DNA from: Nitrosomonas oligotropha
GTDB lineage: Bacteria > Pseudomonadota > Gammaproteobacteria > Burkholderiales > Nitrosomonadaceae
DNA: 64,000 nucleotides
Direction: 5' to 3'
NCBI RefSeq assembly: GCF_900106555.1
Contig: NZ_FNOE01000003.1
Coordinates: forward strand, 1-64,000
In this document: positions 1 to 9,060 of the stretch, one piece after another
How positions within the stretch are numbered: the first letter of the stretch is position 1
Layout of the letters: each line of letters starts with the position of its first letter
Position numbers and translations under genes: made by a program
The notes under the pieces: generated by a model
The model's database searches: none
Seen by the model: only the letters and a program-made list of their open reading frames with translations
What the model was told of the DNA's origin: nothing

Positions 1-395
1 TTGAACATGGCATTAATCACCCGTAAACCGGGCAAAGTGATTCACCACAGCGATCAAGGCAGTCAATATACCAGCGTTGAGTTCGGCAAGCGATGCAAAG
101 AGATGGGGGATCGCCTTTCCATGGGCAGTGGGGTGATGCCTATGATAACGCAATGGCAGAGCGCTTTTTTGCTTCCCTGGAATGTGAGCTGATCGACAGG
201 CGCTCCTGGAAAAACAAAACTGAAGCAAGGCTGGCCATATTCACCTGGATTGAGGTCTGGTACAACCCCACTCGCAGACATTCCGGACTGGGATACTTAT
301 CACCGAACAATTTTGAGAGAAAACTGAATGAGAATAATCAAATCGCGATAAACTTTAATCCGCTTTTACCGGTCGAGACCTTCTCGATTCCATGA
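1..395 (+). pseudogene. IS3-family transposase (OrfB) remnant, frameshifted and cut by window edge
   Basis: This is the C-terminal part of an IS3-family DDE integrase. The first frame gives the second catalytic Asp in HHSDQGSQYTS. The downstream frame gives GDAYDNAMAERFFASLE with the catalytic Glu region, then the usual C-terminal end with WYNPTRRHSGLGYLSP. The two halves lie in different frames. The switch falls at about position 129-133, where family members read MGSVGDAY and one base appears to be missing, so the gene cannot make a full transposase. The N-terminal part, including the first catalytic Asp, lies before the window. No OrfA is visible. Confidence 0.85.
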
Positions 396-400
396 AAAAA

Positions 401-425
401 TGTCCGTCAAAATGGGACAACTCCA
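401..425 (+). repeat. Probable right terminal inverted repeat of the IS3-family element
   Basis: The segment starting TGTCCGTCAAAATGGGACAA follows the transposase stop directly and looks like the right end of an IS3-group element. The left end is outside the window, so the match between ends cannot be checked. Confidence 0.4.
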
Positions 426-703
426 AGCAAAAATATAAACCAGCTCAGCAATAAGAAAAAACCGAAGAAAAGTTCGTACAACGGTAAGGTTGGAAAAGCG
501 TTTCAGATTTTGCCTTGAATGTGCCTCATGCTAGCTGGTGACCCGATCCTTGGGAGTTGATCCAACGTAGCGACAACTCAATTTGTGAACTTTTCGTGAA
601 GCAATCCATCTTTTGTATTGAGCTTTGCTTATGTTATATTTACAAAAAAAGTATTCAGGTTCCGAAGCAATTTACTTGCGACACAAAAATGGAGGAAATA
701 AAG
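426..703. other. Gene-free stretch between IS end and LprI-like gene
   Basis: I see no convincing gene here. An open frame continues upstream of the LprI-like start at 704 to about 557, but it lacks a ribosome binding site and adds no signal peptide. The stretch holds the predicted promoter at 613-640. Confidence 0.5.
613..640 (+). promoter_or_regulatory. Predicted sigma70-type promoter of the LprI-like gene
   Basis: TTGTAT at 613-618 (-35, four of six consensus bases) and TATATT at 635-640 (-10) are separated by 16 nt. They lie about 65 bases before the start codon. Prediction from sequence only. Confidence 0.4.
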
Positions 704-1039
704 ATGCAAAGAACTGCTTATAAATATCTACTGGTTTTTCTGTTTGGCAGTATTGGATTATCGCTTTCGAGTTTAACATATGCGCAAAATCCCGAAATGG
801 AACGGTATCAAGCTGCATTGATAGAGTTGAAAAACACTCAAAAACAATTAGTGGAGAAGCTTACTGATGAAGATAAGGAAAACTTTATAACTTCTCAAAG
901 GCATTGGAACAGGTTCAAAAACTCAGACTGTTTAAACCTTGGTGTTAATCCTCTATATTGTTTAGAATCAAGAACCAAAGAGAGAATTCAGCATCTTAAA
1001 GATTTTTTAAAAAACTTAAGTACTGAGAAATCTACATAG
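704..1039 (+). CDS. Small secreted protein, LprI/DUF1311-like
   Basis: The 111-residue product has a signal peptide (MQRTAYKYLLVF..., cleavage likely after the TYAQ region). The mature part is helical and charged, with two cysteines in SDCLN and LYCLES separated by a short loop. This pattern (helix, WNRFKNSDC, then CLESRTKERI near the end) resembles the lysozyme-inhibitor LprI N-terminal/DUF1311 family, so a periplasmic role is likely, but inhibitor activity is not shown. The start at 704 is preferred over earlier in-frame starts because GGAGG sits 8-12 bases upstream and the signal peptide begins there. The gene is AT-rich compared with its neighbours, stands between an IS remnant and a chemoreceptor, and has its own promoter and terminator, which suggests recent acquisition. 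Confidence 0.75.
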   Translation: MQRTAYKYLLVFLFGSIGLSLSSLTYAQNPEMERYQAALIELKNTQKQLVEKLTDEDKENFITSQRHWNRFKNSDCLNLGVNPLYCLESRTKERIQHLKDFLKNLSTEKST

Positions 1040-1066
1040 TTTCTATTTTTTACAAATTTGCTCGAT

Positions 1067-1095
1067 AAAACGCCGGTGCATTGCACAGGCGTTTT
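1067..1095 (+). terminator. Rho-independent terminator after the LprI-like gene
   Basis: AAAACGCC pairs with GGCGTTTT, with an inner GTGCA/TGCAC stem and one mismatch between them. The descending arm ends in TTTT. It sits 28 bases after the stop codon. Confidence 0.75.
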
Positions 1096-1192
1096 CATTT
1101 GAATGCGACTTCCTACAGTAACCGTTTGAGTTTGCCAGATACTTCTTTTTGCGCCACCCACCCTGCTACTTCTGGTTGTCTAGTAATCACGC

Positions 1193-2890
1193 TTAGAACT
1201 CTTCCCAGTCATTACCGCCGTTGGCCGCTATCTTCCGAGGTGGTTCAGATGACTCGGATGCTATCACCTTAACGCGATTTGGCAATTTTGTAACCGGCCG
1301 GTTGCTTCTTTTGACTGGCTTGGCAGTGCTGGAACCGCCGCTACTTTCAGATAGTTTGAATACGCTGACCGCTTGCGCGAGCGCTTGCGCCTGATCATGC
1401 ATGGTTTCAGCTGCGGATGCCGCTTGTTCAACCAAGGCTGCATTCTGCTGCGTGACTTCATCCATTTGGGTGACCGCTTGATTGACCTGCTCAATTCCGG
1501 AATGTTGTTCCTGCGATGCGGCGGAAATCTCGTTCATGATGTCCGTTACGCGTTTGACTGCGGTAACGACTTTATCCATCGTGTCGCCCGCTTCATCAAC
1601 CAGGCGCGTGCCGACTTCCACTTTCGCTACCGAATCATTGATCAGCTCCTTAATTTCTTTTGCTGCTGTTGCGGAACGCTGTGCCAGTGTACGAACTTCA
1701 GTAGCCACCACCGCAAATCCGCGGCCTTGCTCACCGGCACGCGCTGCTTCAACTGCGGCATTGAGTGCCAATATATTGGTTTGGAAAGCGATACCGTCGA
1801 TGACACTGATGATATCGACAATTTTTTTCGAGCTTTCGTTGATCGAACTCATGGTCTGCACCACCTGACCCACTACCGCGCCTCCCCTCACCGCGACTTC
1901 GGAAGCGCCTGCAGCCAGTTGATTAGCTTGGCGCGCATTATCCGCATTTTGCTTGACGGTCGAAGTCAGTTCTTCCATTGAAGATGCAGTTTCCTCAAGA
2001 CTGGATGCCTGCTCTTCAGTTCGTTGGCTTAAGTCCGAATTGCCCGATGCGATCTCACCAGCGGATGTTTGGATCAGATTGGCGTCCACTCGCACTTTTC
2101 CTACCAAATCGATCAGATTATCATTCATGGCTTTCAACGCGTTGATCAAGCGGCCAAATCCATTAACCGTAGAGCGGGGTTCGATTCTGGTGGATAAATC
2201 CCCTGCAGCAACGGCATTGGCAATCGTGATCGCTTCGTTCAACGGTTTTACAATACCGCGCAGCAGAATGTATCCCAGAGCACACGCAAGCAATACGCTC
2301 GAGCTGATCGTAGCAATCATAATCATGAAAATGGAGCTGTAATCGCTTACCGCGCTTTCATACTCTTCGGCCGCAACCTTGCCCTGCAAAGTAATCATGC
2401 TGTAAATGGTTTCGTGCAAGCGGTAAAACAGCGGTTCCGCTTCGTCTTTAAGGTTCTTTGCCGCACCATCGAAATCACCGGCAATGGTCATTGCGAATAT
2501 TTTATTGACTGCCGCTACATAGGCTGCATGCAATCGCAGTTTTTCTTGCGCGAGCTGCTCTTCCACTGTGGTCAATTCAGTCGCCATGAATCTTGCCCAG
2601 ATTTCCTCGGCGCTTTTAATCGTTTTTGCTGTTTCTTCCGATTTTTCTTTCGCAAATTCCGTGCTTTTTGTGCTGGTCGCAATGGTAACGTTCTTACGCA
2701 CAGCTTCCCAAATATCATTAATCGTCGCCAGATCAACAGCCGTCACCGTGCGATCCTGATAAACCGTTCTCAATCCTTCGTTCGATTGTTTTATCCCATG
2801 TAAGCCTAGCACGCCGATACCAATCAGTATTACTGACAGAAGGCCGATCACAATGATCAGCTCCGTTTTCACTGTCATATCTTTCAACAT
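1193..2890 (-). CDS. Methyl-accepting chemotaxis protein
   Basis: This 565-residue chemoreceptor has a first membrane segment at about residues 9-30, a roughly 155-residue periplasmic four-helix-bundle sensor domain, a second membrane segment at about 187-210, a HAMP linker and a long cytoplasmic signalling coiled coil. The hairpin tip carries the signature GIAFQTNILALNAAVEAARA followed by GEQGRGFAVVA, where CheA and CheW bind. Flanking helices have Glu/Gln pairs typical of methylation sites. The C-terminus ends in NDWEEF, resembling the NWETF pentapeptide that tethers CheR and CheB. The start has an AGGAG ribosome binding site. The ligand cannot be told from sequence. No other chemotaxis gene lies nearby, so it is an orphan receptor here. 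Confidence 0.95.
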   Translation of the reverse strand: MLKDMTVKTELIIVIGLLSVILIGIGVLGLHGIKQSNEGLRTVYQDRTVTAVDLATINDIWEAVRKNVTIATSTKSTEFAKEKSEETAKTIKSAEEIWARFMATELTTVEEQLAQEKLRLHAAYVAAVNKIFAMTIAGDFDGAAKNLKDEAEPLFYRLHETIYSMITLQGKVAAEEYESAVSDYSSIFMIMIATISSSVLLACALGYILLRGIVKPLNEAITIANAVAAGDLSTRIEPRSTVNGFGRLINALKAMNDNLIDLVGKVRVDANLIQTSAGEIASGNSDLSQRTEEQASSLEETASSMEELTSTVKQNADNARQANQLAAGASEVAVRGGAVVGQVVQTMSSINESSKKIVDIISVIDGIAFQTNILALNAAVEAARAGEQGRGFAVVATEVRTLAQRSATAAKEIKELINDSVAKVEVGTRLVDEAGDTMDKVVTAVKRVTDIMNEISAASQEQHSGIEQVNQAVTQMDEVTQQNAALVEQAASAAETMHDQAQALAQAVSVFKLSESSGGSSTAKPVKRSNRPVTKLPNRVKVIASESSEPPRKIAANGGNDWEEF

Positions 2891-3252
2891 AAGAATCTCC
2901 TAAAATTATTTCTACGTGAATGGCTTTATTTTGTAGACACATTTCTCGTTTCAATCCAGTGATCAAAATGACACCGGTTCGAATAAATGTTTTTTTGCCG
3001 ATAGGGTTTTATTATCGGCGGAAAACCTTGCAAATTCATGGATATTCGTTCAGGAGCTGAGCTACTTTTATGCCTCATTTCACTCTTTCGATATGCATAA
3101 TCAAACGGACTTGCATAGTTTTTTTATCTTGAATTTTGATTAATCGCTCGAATAAATTATTCCAAAACTGCACGCCCCACATGATAAAATCCAAGCGGAT
3201 TCTTGATTGTTCATCCAGCTAATCTGAAATATCAATTCTAGTTTTTTCTTCC
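2891..3252. other. Intergenic stretch between divergent MCP and thiS
   Basis: This AT-rich stretch of 362 bases separates two divergent genes and must hold both promoters. I looked for a TPP riboswitch before the thiamine genes and saw neither the CTGAGA nor the ACCTGATC core. No RNA gene or small protein could be supported. Confidence 0.5.
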
Positions 3253-3456
3253 ATGATACAACTCACTATTAATGGACAACCGCAGCAGTTTGAAGCGCCG
3301 ATTAACGTTGCACAACTGATCGACCATCTGGCTTTGCACGGCAAGCGGATTGCCATCGAACGCAATGGCGAGATCGTGCCGCGTAGCCAGTTTCCGCAAC
3401 AAATGCTGGTTCATGGGGATCAGCTGGAAGTTGTCGTCGCCGTCGGTGGCGGTTAA
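3253..3456 (+). CDS. thiS: Sulfur carrier protein ThiS
   Basis: The 67-residue ubiquitin-like protein ends in AVGGG; the C-terminal Gly-Gly is adenylated and converted to a thiocarboxylate that donates sulfur for the thiazole ring of thiamine. The length is normal for the family. It is followed 43 bases later by thiG, its direct partner, forming a thiS-thiG-trmB cluster. ThiF, needed to activate ThiS, is not in the window. Confidence 0.93.
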   Translation: MIQLTINGQPQQFEAPINVAQLIDHLALHGKRIAIERNGEIVPRSQFPQQMLVHGDQLEVVVAVGGG

Positions 3457-3499
3457 GTTCTGCTATTCAATCACTACACATCGATATAAAAAGAATCTC

Positions 3500-4324
3500 A
3501 TGGATAATTTAGTTATTGCCGGTAAAACCTATTCATCCCGGTTACTGGTCGGCACAGGTAAATACAAGGATTTCAATGAAACACGCGCGGCGGTTGAAGC
3601 GAGCGGCGCTGAAATCATTACCGTGGCGATCCGGCGCACGAATATCGGGCAAAATGCCGGTGAGCCCAATCTGCTGGATGTGCTACCGCCTTCCGAATAT
3701 ACTCTGCTACCCAATACTGCAGGCTGTTACACCCTCGACGATGCAGTGCGCACGTTGCGGCTGGCCCGTGAATTACTCGACGGTCATAGCCTGGTCAAAC
3801 TGGAAGTATTGGGTGATCCTAAAACGCTGTATCCGAATATGGTGGAAACACTGAAAGCTGTGGAAATTCTCATCAAAGAGGACTTTCAAGTGATGGTCTA
3901 TACCTCGGATGATCCGATCATCGCCAAGCAACTGGAAGACATGGGCTGTGTTGCCGTGATGCCGCTGGCTTCGTTGATCGGTTCCGGCATGGGCATTTTG
4001 AATCCGTGGAATCTGCAAATCATTATCGACAATGCCAAAATCCCGGTGCTGGTTGATGCCGGTGTTGGCACTGCATCTGATGCTACCATCGCGATGGAAC
4101 TTGGTTGTGACGGTGTTCTGATGAACACCGCGATTGCCGCAGCGCAACATCCGGTGTTAATGGCGTCGGCAATGCGCAAAGCTGTCGAAGCCGGGCGCGA
4201 AGCCTATTTAGCCGGACGCATGGCGAAAAAGCTCTATAGCGCCAGTCCCAGCTCTCCGACAGAAGGCGTCATTGCCAGCACTGAGAAAATTCCCGGAAAA
4301 CCGGCAGGCGGCAAATCCGAATAA
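3500..4324 (+). CDS. thiG: Thiazole synthase ThiG
   Basis: The 274-residue TIM-barrel enzyme condenses 1-deoxy-D-xylulose 5-phosphate, dehydroglycine and the ThiS thiocarboxylate into the thiazole phosphate of thiamine. VKLEVLGD near residues 99-106 contains the Schiff-base Lys, and the phosphate-binding region includes [10 protein letters not shown] and [11 protein letters not shown]. The frame is open further upstream, but the start at 3500 gives the family N-terminus ([20 protein letters not shown]) and avoids overlap with thiS. Confidence 0.95.
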   Translation: MDNLVIAGKTYSSRLLVGTGKYKDFNETRAAVEASGAEIITVAIRRTNIGQNAGEPNLLDVLPPSEYTLLPNTAGCYTLDDAVRTLRLARELLDGHSLVKLEVLGDPKTLYPNMVETLKAVEILIKEDFQVMVYTSDDPIIAKQLEDMGCVAVMPLASLIGSGMGILNPWNLQIIIDNAKIPVLVDAGVGTASDATIAMELGCDGVLMNTAIAAAQHPVLMASAMRKAVEAGREAYLAGRMAKKLYSASPSSPTEGVIASTEKIPGKPAGGKSE

Positions 4325-4357
4325 CCATTCCGCTTTATATTGCCACGTCATTAACCC

Positions 4358-5023
4358 ATGCCGCAGACCATCCGCAGCTTTGTCCTTCGTCAAGGGCGTG
4401 TTTCCAATGCGCAACGCCGCGCCTGTGAAACCTTGTTGCCGCAATACGGTATTCCATTTAGCGAAAACCTGCTTGATCTCAATCAGATCTTTGGCCGTGA
4501 AGCGCCTAAAATTCTGGAAATCGGATTCGGTATGGGCGAAAGCACTGCAACTATCGCACAATCGCACCCGGAGAATGATTATCTGGGTATTGAAGTCCAT
4601 ACGCCCGGCGTAGGCAGTTTGCTCAATCAAATCGAGCAACTGGAATTGACTAATTTACGCATCATTCAGCATGACGCCGTAGAAGTCTTGCAGCACATGC
4701 TACCGGCCGCCTGCCTGGATGGTGTTCATATTTTTTTCCCCGACCCCTGGCCCAAAGCCAGACACCATAAACGCAGATTAATCCAATCAGATTTAGTCGC
4801 TCGTTTATGCAACCATCTGAAACCGGGAGGGTATATTCATGCAGCGACCGACTGGGAAGATTATGCTGAGCAAATATTGCATGTACTGAGCCAGGAAACA
4901 CAGCTCGGCAATACCGCAACAGACTATGCGCCACGGCCGGATTATCGGCCATTGACCAAGTTTGAGCAACGGGGAATCAAACTTGGGCATGGCGTATGGG
5001 ATTTGATTTTCCGGAGAATTTAA
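4358..5023 (+). CDS. trmB: tRNA (guanine-N7-)-methyltransferase TrmB
   Basis: The 221-residue SAM-dependent enzyme methylates N7 of G46 in the tRNA variable loop. The SAM-binding glycine loop is [12 protein letters not shown], and the family signature [16 protein letters not shown] follows in the middle of the protein. It lies 33 bases after thiG, a gene order common in betaproteobacteria. Its stop lies only ten bases from the stop of the convergent PAP2 gene. Confidence 0.95.
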   Translation: MPQTIRSFVLRQGRVSNAQRRACETLLPQYGIPFSENLLDLNQIFGREAPKILEIGFGMGESTATIAQSHPENDYLGIEVHTPGVGSLLNQIEQLELTNLRIIQHDAVEVLQHMLPAACLDGVHIFFPDPWPKARHHKRRLIQSDLVARLCNHLKPGGYIHAATDWEDYAEQILHVLSQETQLGNTATDYAPRPDYRPLTKFEQRGIKLGHGVWDLIFRRI

Positions 5024-5032
5024 TTTTTTTAC

Positions 5033-6259
5033 CTATTTGTTCCGCAAAAAATATTTCTTCACGGACAATTGGGCAATCTGTTTGCCCATTTCAGAGCCAA
5101 CTTTACCAGAATTGCGGTAATGTACACCATCGTAAATACGCGCACTGGCGACTTCCTGCATAAAATCATCTAACTTCGTCCAGCTACGCGCCACGCCACC
5201 CGCTGCTTTGCTGGTGGTTGTTAACAGCGGAGTCTGGCCATCGCCGATTTCTGCTTGCAGTACCGTACCCACTGCGCCGGAAACAATACAATGCGCGCAA
5301 GGATATTCCGGATGCATCGGTGTATCGATAAACGGTATCCACGATGGGTCTCGTTCAGTCGCATCATTGCCGTCGATATCCGCATTACGGATTGCGGTTA
5401 CCGGCCGCCAAAAACCGTAGTGATATTTGGCATCGAATACGGCAATCAGCGCATCGTCAGAAGCCTGTGTCACTGCGGCAAACAAGCGCGCATTTTGTGT
5501 AATTTCTCTTCCGGGCATGTTGGCGACCGAGCGTACGATGCCATGATAAATCGGTGGCATGACCTCTTCCCAAAACCGGGCAATTTCAGTTTGCTCAGCA
5601 CTTCGTTGCTGACTGTTTTTACTGCCCAGCGCTTTTACTTCGTTGAAATCGCGCGCCCATAATTCGCTCTCCAATCCCGGCGGCGGTCCTGGGCGAAATT
5701 GCGATGGCTGAGTCATTAACCAAGGTTTGCGGTACATCCATTGCGGCGCTTCGGGTAGCACTGTCGGTACATATACCCCGGCCTGTGTGTAAGGACGGTA
5801 AGATTCATTGGCGGTTGCGCCATCGTCGATGCGTAGCGCCAAAACCGCTGCCGCCGCGTCCTCACCGACCGCAATACCACGCATTTTTGCTGCTTCATCG
5901 GCGATGGCTGTCAGTGCCGCATGGTAAACGCTATCAATCTCTGTTTGCCGGGATGGCACGAGCTTTATCAATGCTGTGCGGTTAGCTGCTGCTACCGCCG
6001 CTTCTATGGATGCGCCTGGCCCAGCTTGCAGTTTTACATCGCTGATTGAATAGCGTTGGGTAATTGCATTAACAGCTTCGTATACGGATGTTTGTACAAT
6101 CGCTAACGCTCGTTCGGCAGGAAGTGGTCCGATGTTCGCATTGACAACGATATCGCCGGCGCGTTGATTCCAATCAGTCACCGCATCCGCGATGACATGG
6201 GGCGATGCCAGCATAATTAAAAACAATATTGCAGTACTTATACTCTGACATTTATTCAT
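5033..6259 (-). CDS. Secreted PAP2 / vanadium-dependent haloperoxidase-like protein
   Basis: The 408-residue protein begins with a signal peptide (cleavage near residue 25), so it should act in the periplasm or outside. The PAP2/haloperoxidase phosphate-pocket motifs are present in order: KYHYGFWRP (KX6RP), then PCAHCIVSGA in place of the usual PSGH, then ARIYDGVHYRNSG (RX5H). The second motif has Cys-Ala instead of Ser-Gly, and the Asp that phosphatases carry after the final His is missing, which fits the haloperoxidase-like branch better than acid phosphatases. Whether it binds vanadate or hydrolyses phosphate esters cannot be decided from sequence. Confidence 0.8.
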   Translation of the reverse strand: MNKCQSISTAILFLIMLASPHVIADAVTDWNQRAGDIVVNANIGPLPAERALAIVQTSVYEAVNAITQRYSISDVKLQAGPGASIEAAVAAANRTALIKLVPSRQTEIDSVYHAALTAIADEAAKMRGIAVGEDAAAAVLALRIDDGATANESYRPYTQAGVYVPTVLPEAPQWMYRKPWLMTQPSQFRPGPPPGLESELWARDFNEVKALGSKNSQQRSAEQTEIARFWEEVMPPIYHGIVRSVANMPGREITQNARLFAAVTQASDDALIAVFDAKYHYGFWRPVTAIRNADIDGNDATERDPSWIPFIDTPMHPEYPCAHCIVSGAVGTVLQAEIGDGQTPLLTTTSKAAGGVARSWTKLDDFMQEVASARIYDGVHYRNSGKVGSEMGKQIAQLSVKKYFLRNK

Positions 6260-6354
6260 TATTGACTTTATCTTTTCTTCTTAAGCTATTGTTAATCATT
6301 AGGTATTATAAAAAATACTTGTCGTACTCACAAATTAAAACACACGAGTTGATT

Positions 6355-7596
6355 TCAAATTCCTTGGAGTTTATTAATATCGAAACCCCATTTCGTTGGT
6401 TCTTCAATACTTTCGATAACATCCGTGCCTTTCGACAGATCCAGAATTTCAACTGGAATATGCGCATTGGCACGTGTCGAAAAGAAAGTCTTGACGATCG
6501 GCGTGGTTAATTTTTTTGTGGATTGTTCCATCACCACACATAAGCGCCCGGATTTCAGTTTTAGCAAGGTACCGCTTGGGTAAATACCAATGGTTTTCAC
6601 AAAAGCTTGAAAAATAGTTTCGTCAAAATGACCGTCTTTCCAGGAAGCCATTTTGCGGATCGACTCGGCCGGAGACCAAGCCGGCTTGTAACAACGATCC
6701 GACGAGATGGCGTCGTAAACGTCACAAACCGCGCCCATGCGTGCAAACAATGTCAGCGCATCACTAGATAATTTTTCCGGATAACCCTTGCCATCGACAC
6801 GCTCGTGATGATGTAAGCACACATCCAAAGTCGTCTCATGGACTTGATAACAAGACTTTAAAATTTCCCAGCCGCGCTCCGGATGACTTTTCATGACGGC
6901 AAATTCTTCATCCGTCAATTTTCCCGGCTTATTCAGCACTTCATCCGGAATCAACATTTTCCCGATGTCGTGCAACAATCCGGCTGTGCCCGCTTGTTTG
7001 ATTTGCGCTTCATCCAGCCCCATCTGCTTTCCCAGCGCTACCATCAACATGCAAACTGCAACCGAATGCATATAGGTATATTCGTTGACATTCTTCAGCC
7101 GGATCAATGTGAGCAACGCGTTCGGATTGCGCTCCATCGATTGATTGATCTCCTCTACCAGGGATTCCGCACCTTCGATTTCAAGCGCTTTACCCATACG
7201 CACATCGCTGAACATTGAAGTGACTGCATCTTTGGTTTTTTTCTGAATTTTTTTAGCATTATCCAGTTCTTCTTCGACTGAAACGCGTGCAACCTGTTTC
7301 TTTACCGGTGGTGATGGTGGTGGGGGTGATCCATCCGTAGCGATTTTATTTACAGGAGTAACATTATTGGCAGACTTTAGGTTTTTCACCAGACCGGTTT
7401 CATCGGGAGCCACATCAAGCCCCTTAGCGGTATCGATCCATATTTCATCCAAATCGCAGTTGACAAGCTTATCCAAGTCTTTCTGCTGCGCCAGCTTAAA
7501 CGATTTTCTCCAGAAAGGATGTTCCAGCCAATTACCGCGGAGTTCATGGATATACATTCCCAGCCGGACTTCACTTGCTTGCACTTTTTTTATCAT
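6355..7596 (-). CDS. HD-GYP domain cyclic di-GMP phosphodiesterase
   Basis: The 413-residue protein has an N-terminal DUF3391-type domain (MIKKVQASEVRLGMYIHEL) and a C-terminal HD-GYP domain. The metal-binding HD pair is in LLHDIGKM, and the diagnostic motif is HHERVDGKGYP, followed by RMGAVCDVYDAISSDR. Family members hydrolyse cyclic di-GMP and so influence motility and biofilm behaviour. There is no membrane segment. A TTG start nine bases upstream is possible, but the ATG at 7596 gives the usual N-terminus. Confidence 0.93.
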   Translation of the reverse strand: MIKKVQASEVRLGMYIHELRGNWLEHPFWRKSFKLAQQKDLDKLVNCDLDEIWIDTAKGLDVAPDETGLVKNLKSANNVTPVNKIATDGSPPPPSPPVKKQVARVSVEEELDNAKKIQKKTKDAVTSMFSDVRMGKALEIEGAESLVEEINQSMERNPNALLTLIRLKNVNEYTYMHSVAVCMLMVALGKQMGLDEAQIKQAGTAGLLHDIGKMLIPDEVLNKPGKLTDEEFAVMKSHPERGWEILKSCYQVHETTLDVCLHHHERVDGKGYPEKLSSDALTLFARMGAVCDVYDAISSDRCYKPAWSPAESIRKMASWKDGHFDETIFQAFVKTIGIYPSGTLLKLKSGRLCVVMEQSTKKLTTPIVKTFFSTRANAHIPVEILDLSKGTDVIESIEEPTKWGFDINKLQGI

Positions 7597-7845
7597 AGGG
7601 CTCAATATAAAAAGTAGAAAAGAAACCTATCCCACTAATATTCATGATACAAATCAATCACCAATAATCATTTTGATTACTTCTGAATGCTCCGGTTCCA
7701 CAGATTAAGAAATCAAGCTACAGAATGGATTTTGCATATTGTGCACTTTTTAGTGAGACGGTTAACGGTAGGATTGCAGGGCTTTTATAGAGGTATTCAA
7801 TCCATCATAGCGCCAAAGTGAAGCGGCACACCAATAACATGCAAT

Positions 7846-8631
7846 CTATTGCAAACAATCCGCGCCTTTTCTCAAAGTGCGCCGTGCGTAATAAGCAAAG
7901 GTGACTGCGCTGCGTTGGCCGCGCAGAATCCAGTCTCGCGCTTCCCTGCCTAAAGCGGGATCTATCGGTTGGATTTTTCCGGCGGGTGCCGCCAGCAACT
8001 GCATGCGTGCCGCCCGTTCAAAAGCAAGCGCCAAAATACAACCTTCTTCAATGCTGGAACTGGCGATCAACAAGCCGTGGTGTGCCAGCAGTAAAGCATG
8101 TTTATTGCCGATGGATTGAGCAATCAATTCACCCTCTTCGTTACCCACCGGTACGCCCGGCCACTTTGGCAGGAAAGCCACGTCGTCGTACAACACGCAA
8201 TTATCCATGTGCGAAATTTCCAGCGGTGCTTCGAGCATGCTGAGCGCGGCGGTATGTACGGCATGCGTATGGATGATGCATTGCACATCGGGCCGGGCGC
8301 GATACAGCCAGGAATGAAAACGATTGGCCGGATTAGCCATGCCATCGCCTTGCAAAACTTCCAGATCTTCATTGACGAGTAACAAATTGCTCGCGCAGGT
8401 TTCGTCAAACCCGAAGCCCAGCCGTTGCGTCAAGTAAGTGCCCGGCTGCTCGCCGCGCGTGGTAATTTGTCCGGCCAAGCCGGAATCGTGGCCATTATCG
8501 AACAAAATCCGGCAAGTTAATGCCAGCTTTTGTGCCGGTGTGTAACTCGCGCCTTGCAAATGCTTGTCCATTTGCACAAAGGATTGTTGCATCAGTTGTT
8601 CTTTGCCTAAATTGAATGTGTCGTTACTCAT
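7846..8631 (-). CDS. Class II aldolase/adducin family protein
   Basis: The 261-residue protein belongs to the zinc-dependent class II aldolase/adducin family. Metal ligands are visible in CIIHTHAVHTAAL (HxH) and LLLAHHGLLI. Members include fuculose-phosphate aldolase and ribulose-phosphate epimerase, but also uncharacterised decarboxylase-like proteins, so the substrate is unknown. It ends 18 bases after the hslR stop and may be co-transcribed with it. Confidence 0.85.
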   Translation of the reverse strand: MSNDTFNLGKEQLMQQSFVQMDKHLQGASYTPAQKLALTCRILFDNGHDSGLAGQITTRGEQPGTYLTQRLGFGFDETCASNLLLVNEDLEVLQGDGMANPANRFHSWLYRARPDVQCIIHTHAVHTAALSMLEAPLEISHMDNCVLYDDVAFLPKWPGVPVGNEEGELIAQSIGNKHALLLAHHGLLIASSSIEEGCILALAFERAARMQLLAAPAGKIQPIDPALGREARDWILRGQRSAVTFAYYARRTLRKGADCLQ

Positions 8632-8648
8632 GATTTTTCGCTGGATTC

Positions 8649-9053
8649 TTAAAATTCGTCGTGGTTGGAAATGAAGCGCTCAATGACGCGGCGGTCACGT
8701 TTGGTTGGCCGTCCTTTGATATGCAATGGCGGTGGTTGTGCTTTTAAGCGAGCTGCCAGCAATTCTCGCTGTTGCTTGCTTTCTTCGGTTTCCCGGTACA
8801 GCTGCTGCGCCACTGTGGCAGATCCTCTTTTATTCGATAATCCCAATACTTCAATATCATATTGATAATTATCAATGCGAATTGTCAGCATATCCCCTAC
8901 TACGAGTATTTTGGCAGGCTTTATCCGCTGGCCATTCACCGTAACCCGGCCGCGATCAATCGCTTCGGCCGCCAACGAGCGCGTCTTAAAAAACCGCGCC
9001 GCAAACAGCCATTTATCAACACGATATTTCTCTATAGTATCATCTGATTGCAT
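8649..9053 (-). CDS. hslR: Heat shock protein 15, S4 RNA-binding domain
   Basis: The 134-residue basic protein has an S4 RNA-binding domain (RVDKWLFAARFFKTRSLAAE, then GRVTVNGQRIKPAK) and a highly charged C-terminal tail with GRPTKRDRR. This matches Hsp15, which in E. coli binds stalled 50S subunits carrying nascent peptidyl-tRNA. It lies seven bases downstream of the hydrolase-OsmC gene on the same strand and upstream of the aldolase gene, so an operon is likely. Confidence 0.9.
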   Translation of the reverse strand: MQSDDTIEKYRVDKWLFAARFFKTRSLAAEAIDRGRVTVNGQRIKPAKILVVGDMLTIRIDNYQYDIEVLGLSNKRGSATVAQQLYRETEESKQQRELLAARLKAQPPPLHIKGRPTKRDRRVIERFISNHDEF

Positions 9054-9060
9054 AGTGAAG

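Noticed and set aside
500-560. tRNA-like or stem-rich sequence after the IS remnant
   Set aside because: No cloverleaf could be drawn and no CCA-adjacent acceptor stem is present. I saw no tRNA or rRNA gene anywhere in the window.
557-703. N-terminal extension of the LprI-like protein
   Set aside because: The extension has no ribosome binding site and would bury the signal peptide; GGAGG sits before the ATG at 704.
1373-1981. 202-codon open frame antisense to the chemoreceptor
   Set aside because: The minus-strand frame has every MCP landmark; the plus-strand product is unlike any family and has no ribosome binding site.
2891-3252. TPP riboswitch before thiS
   Set aside because: The conserved CTGAGA and ACCTGATC cores were looked for and are absent.
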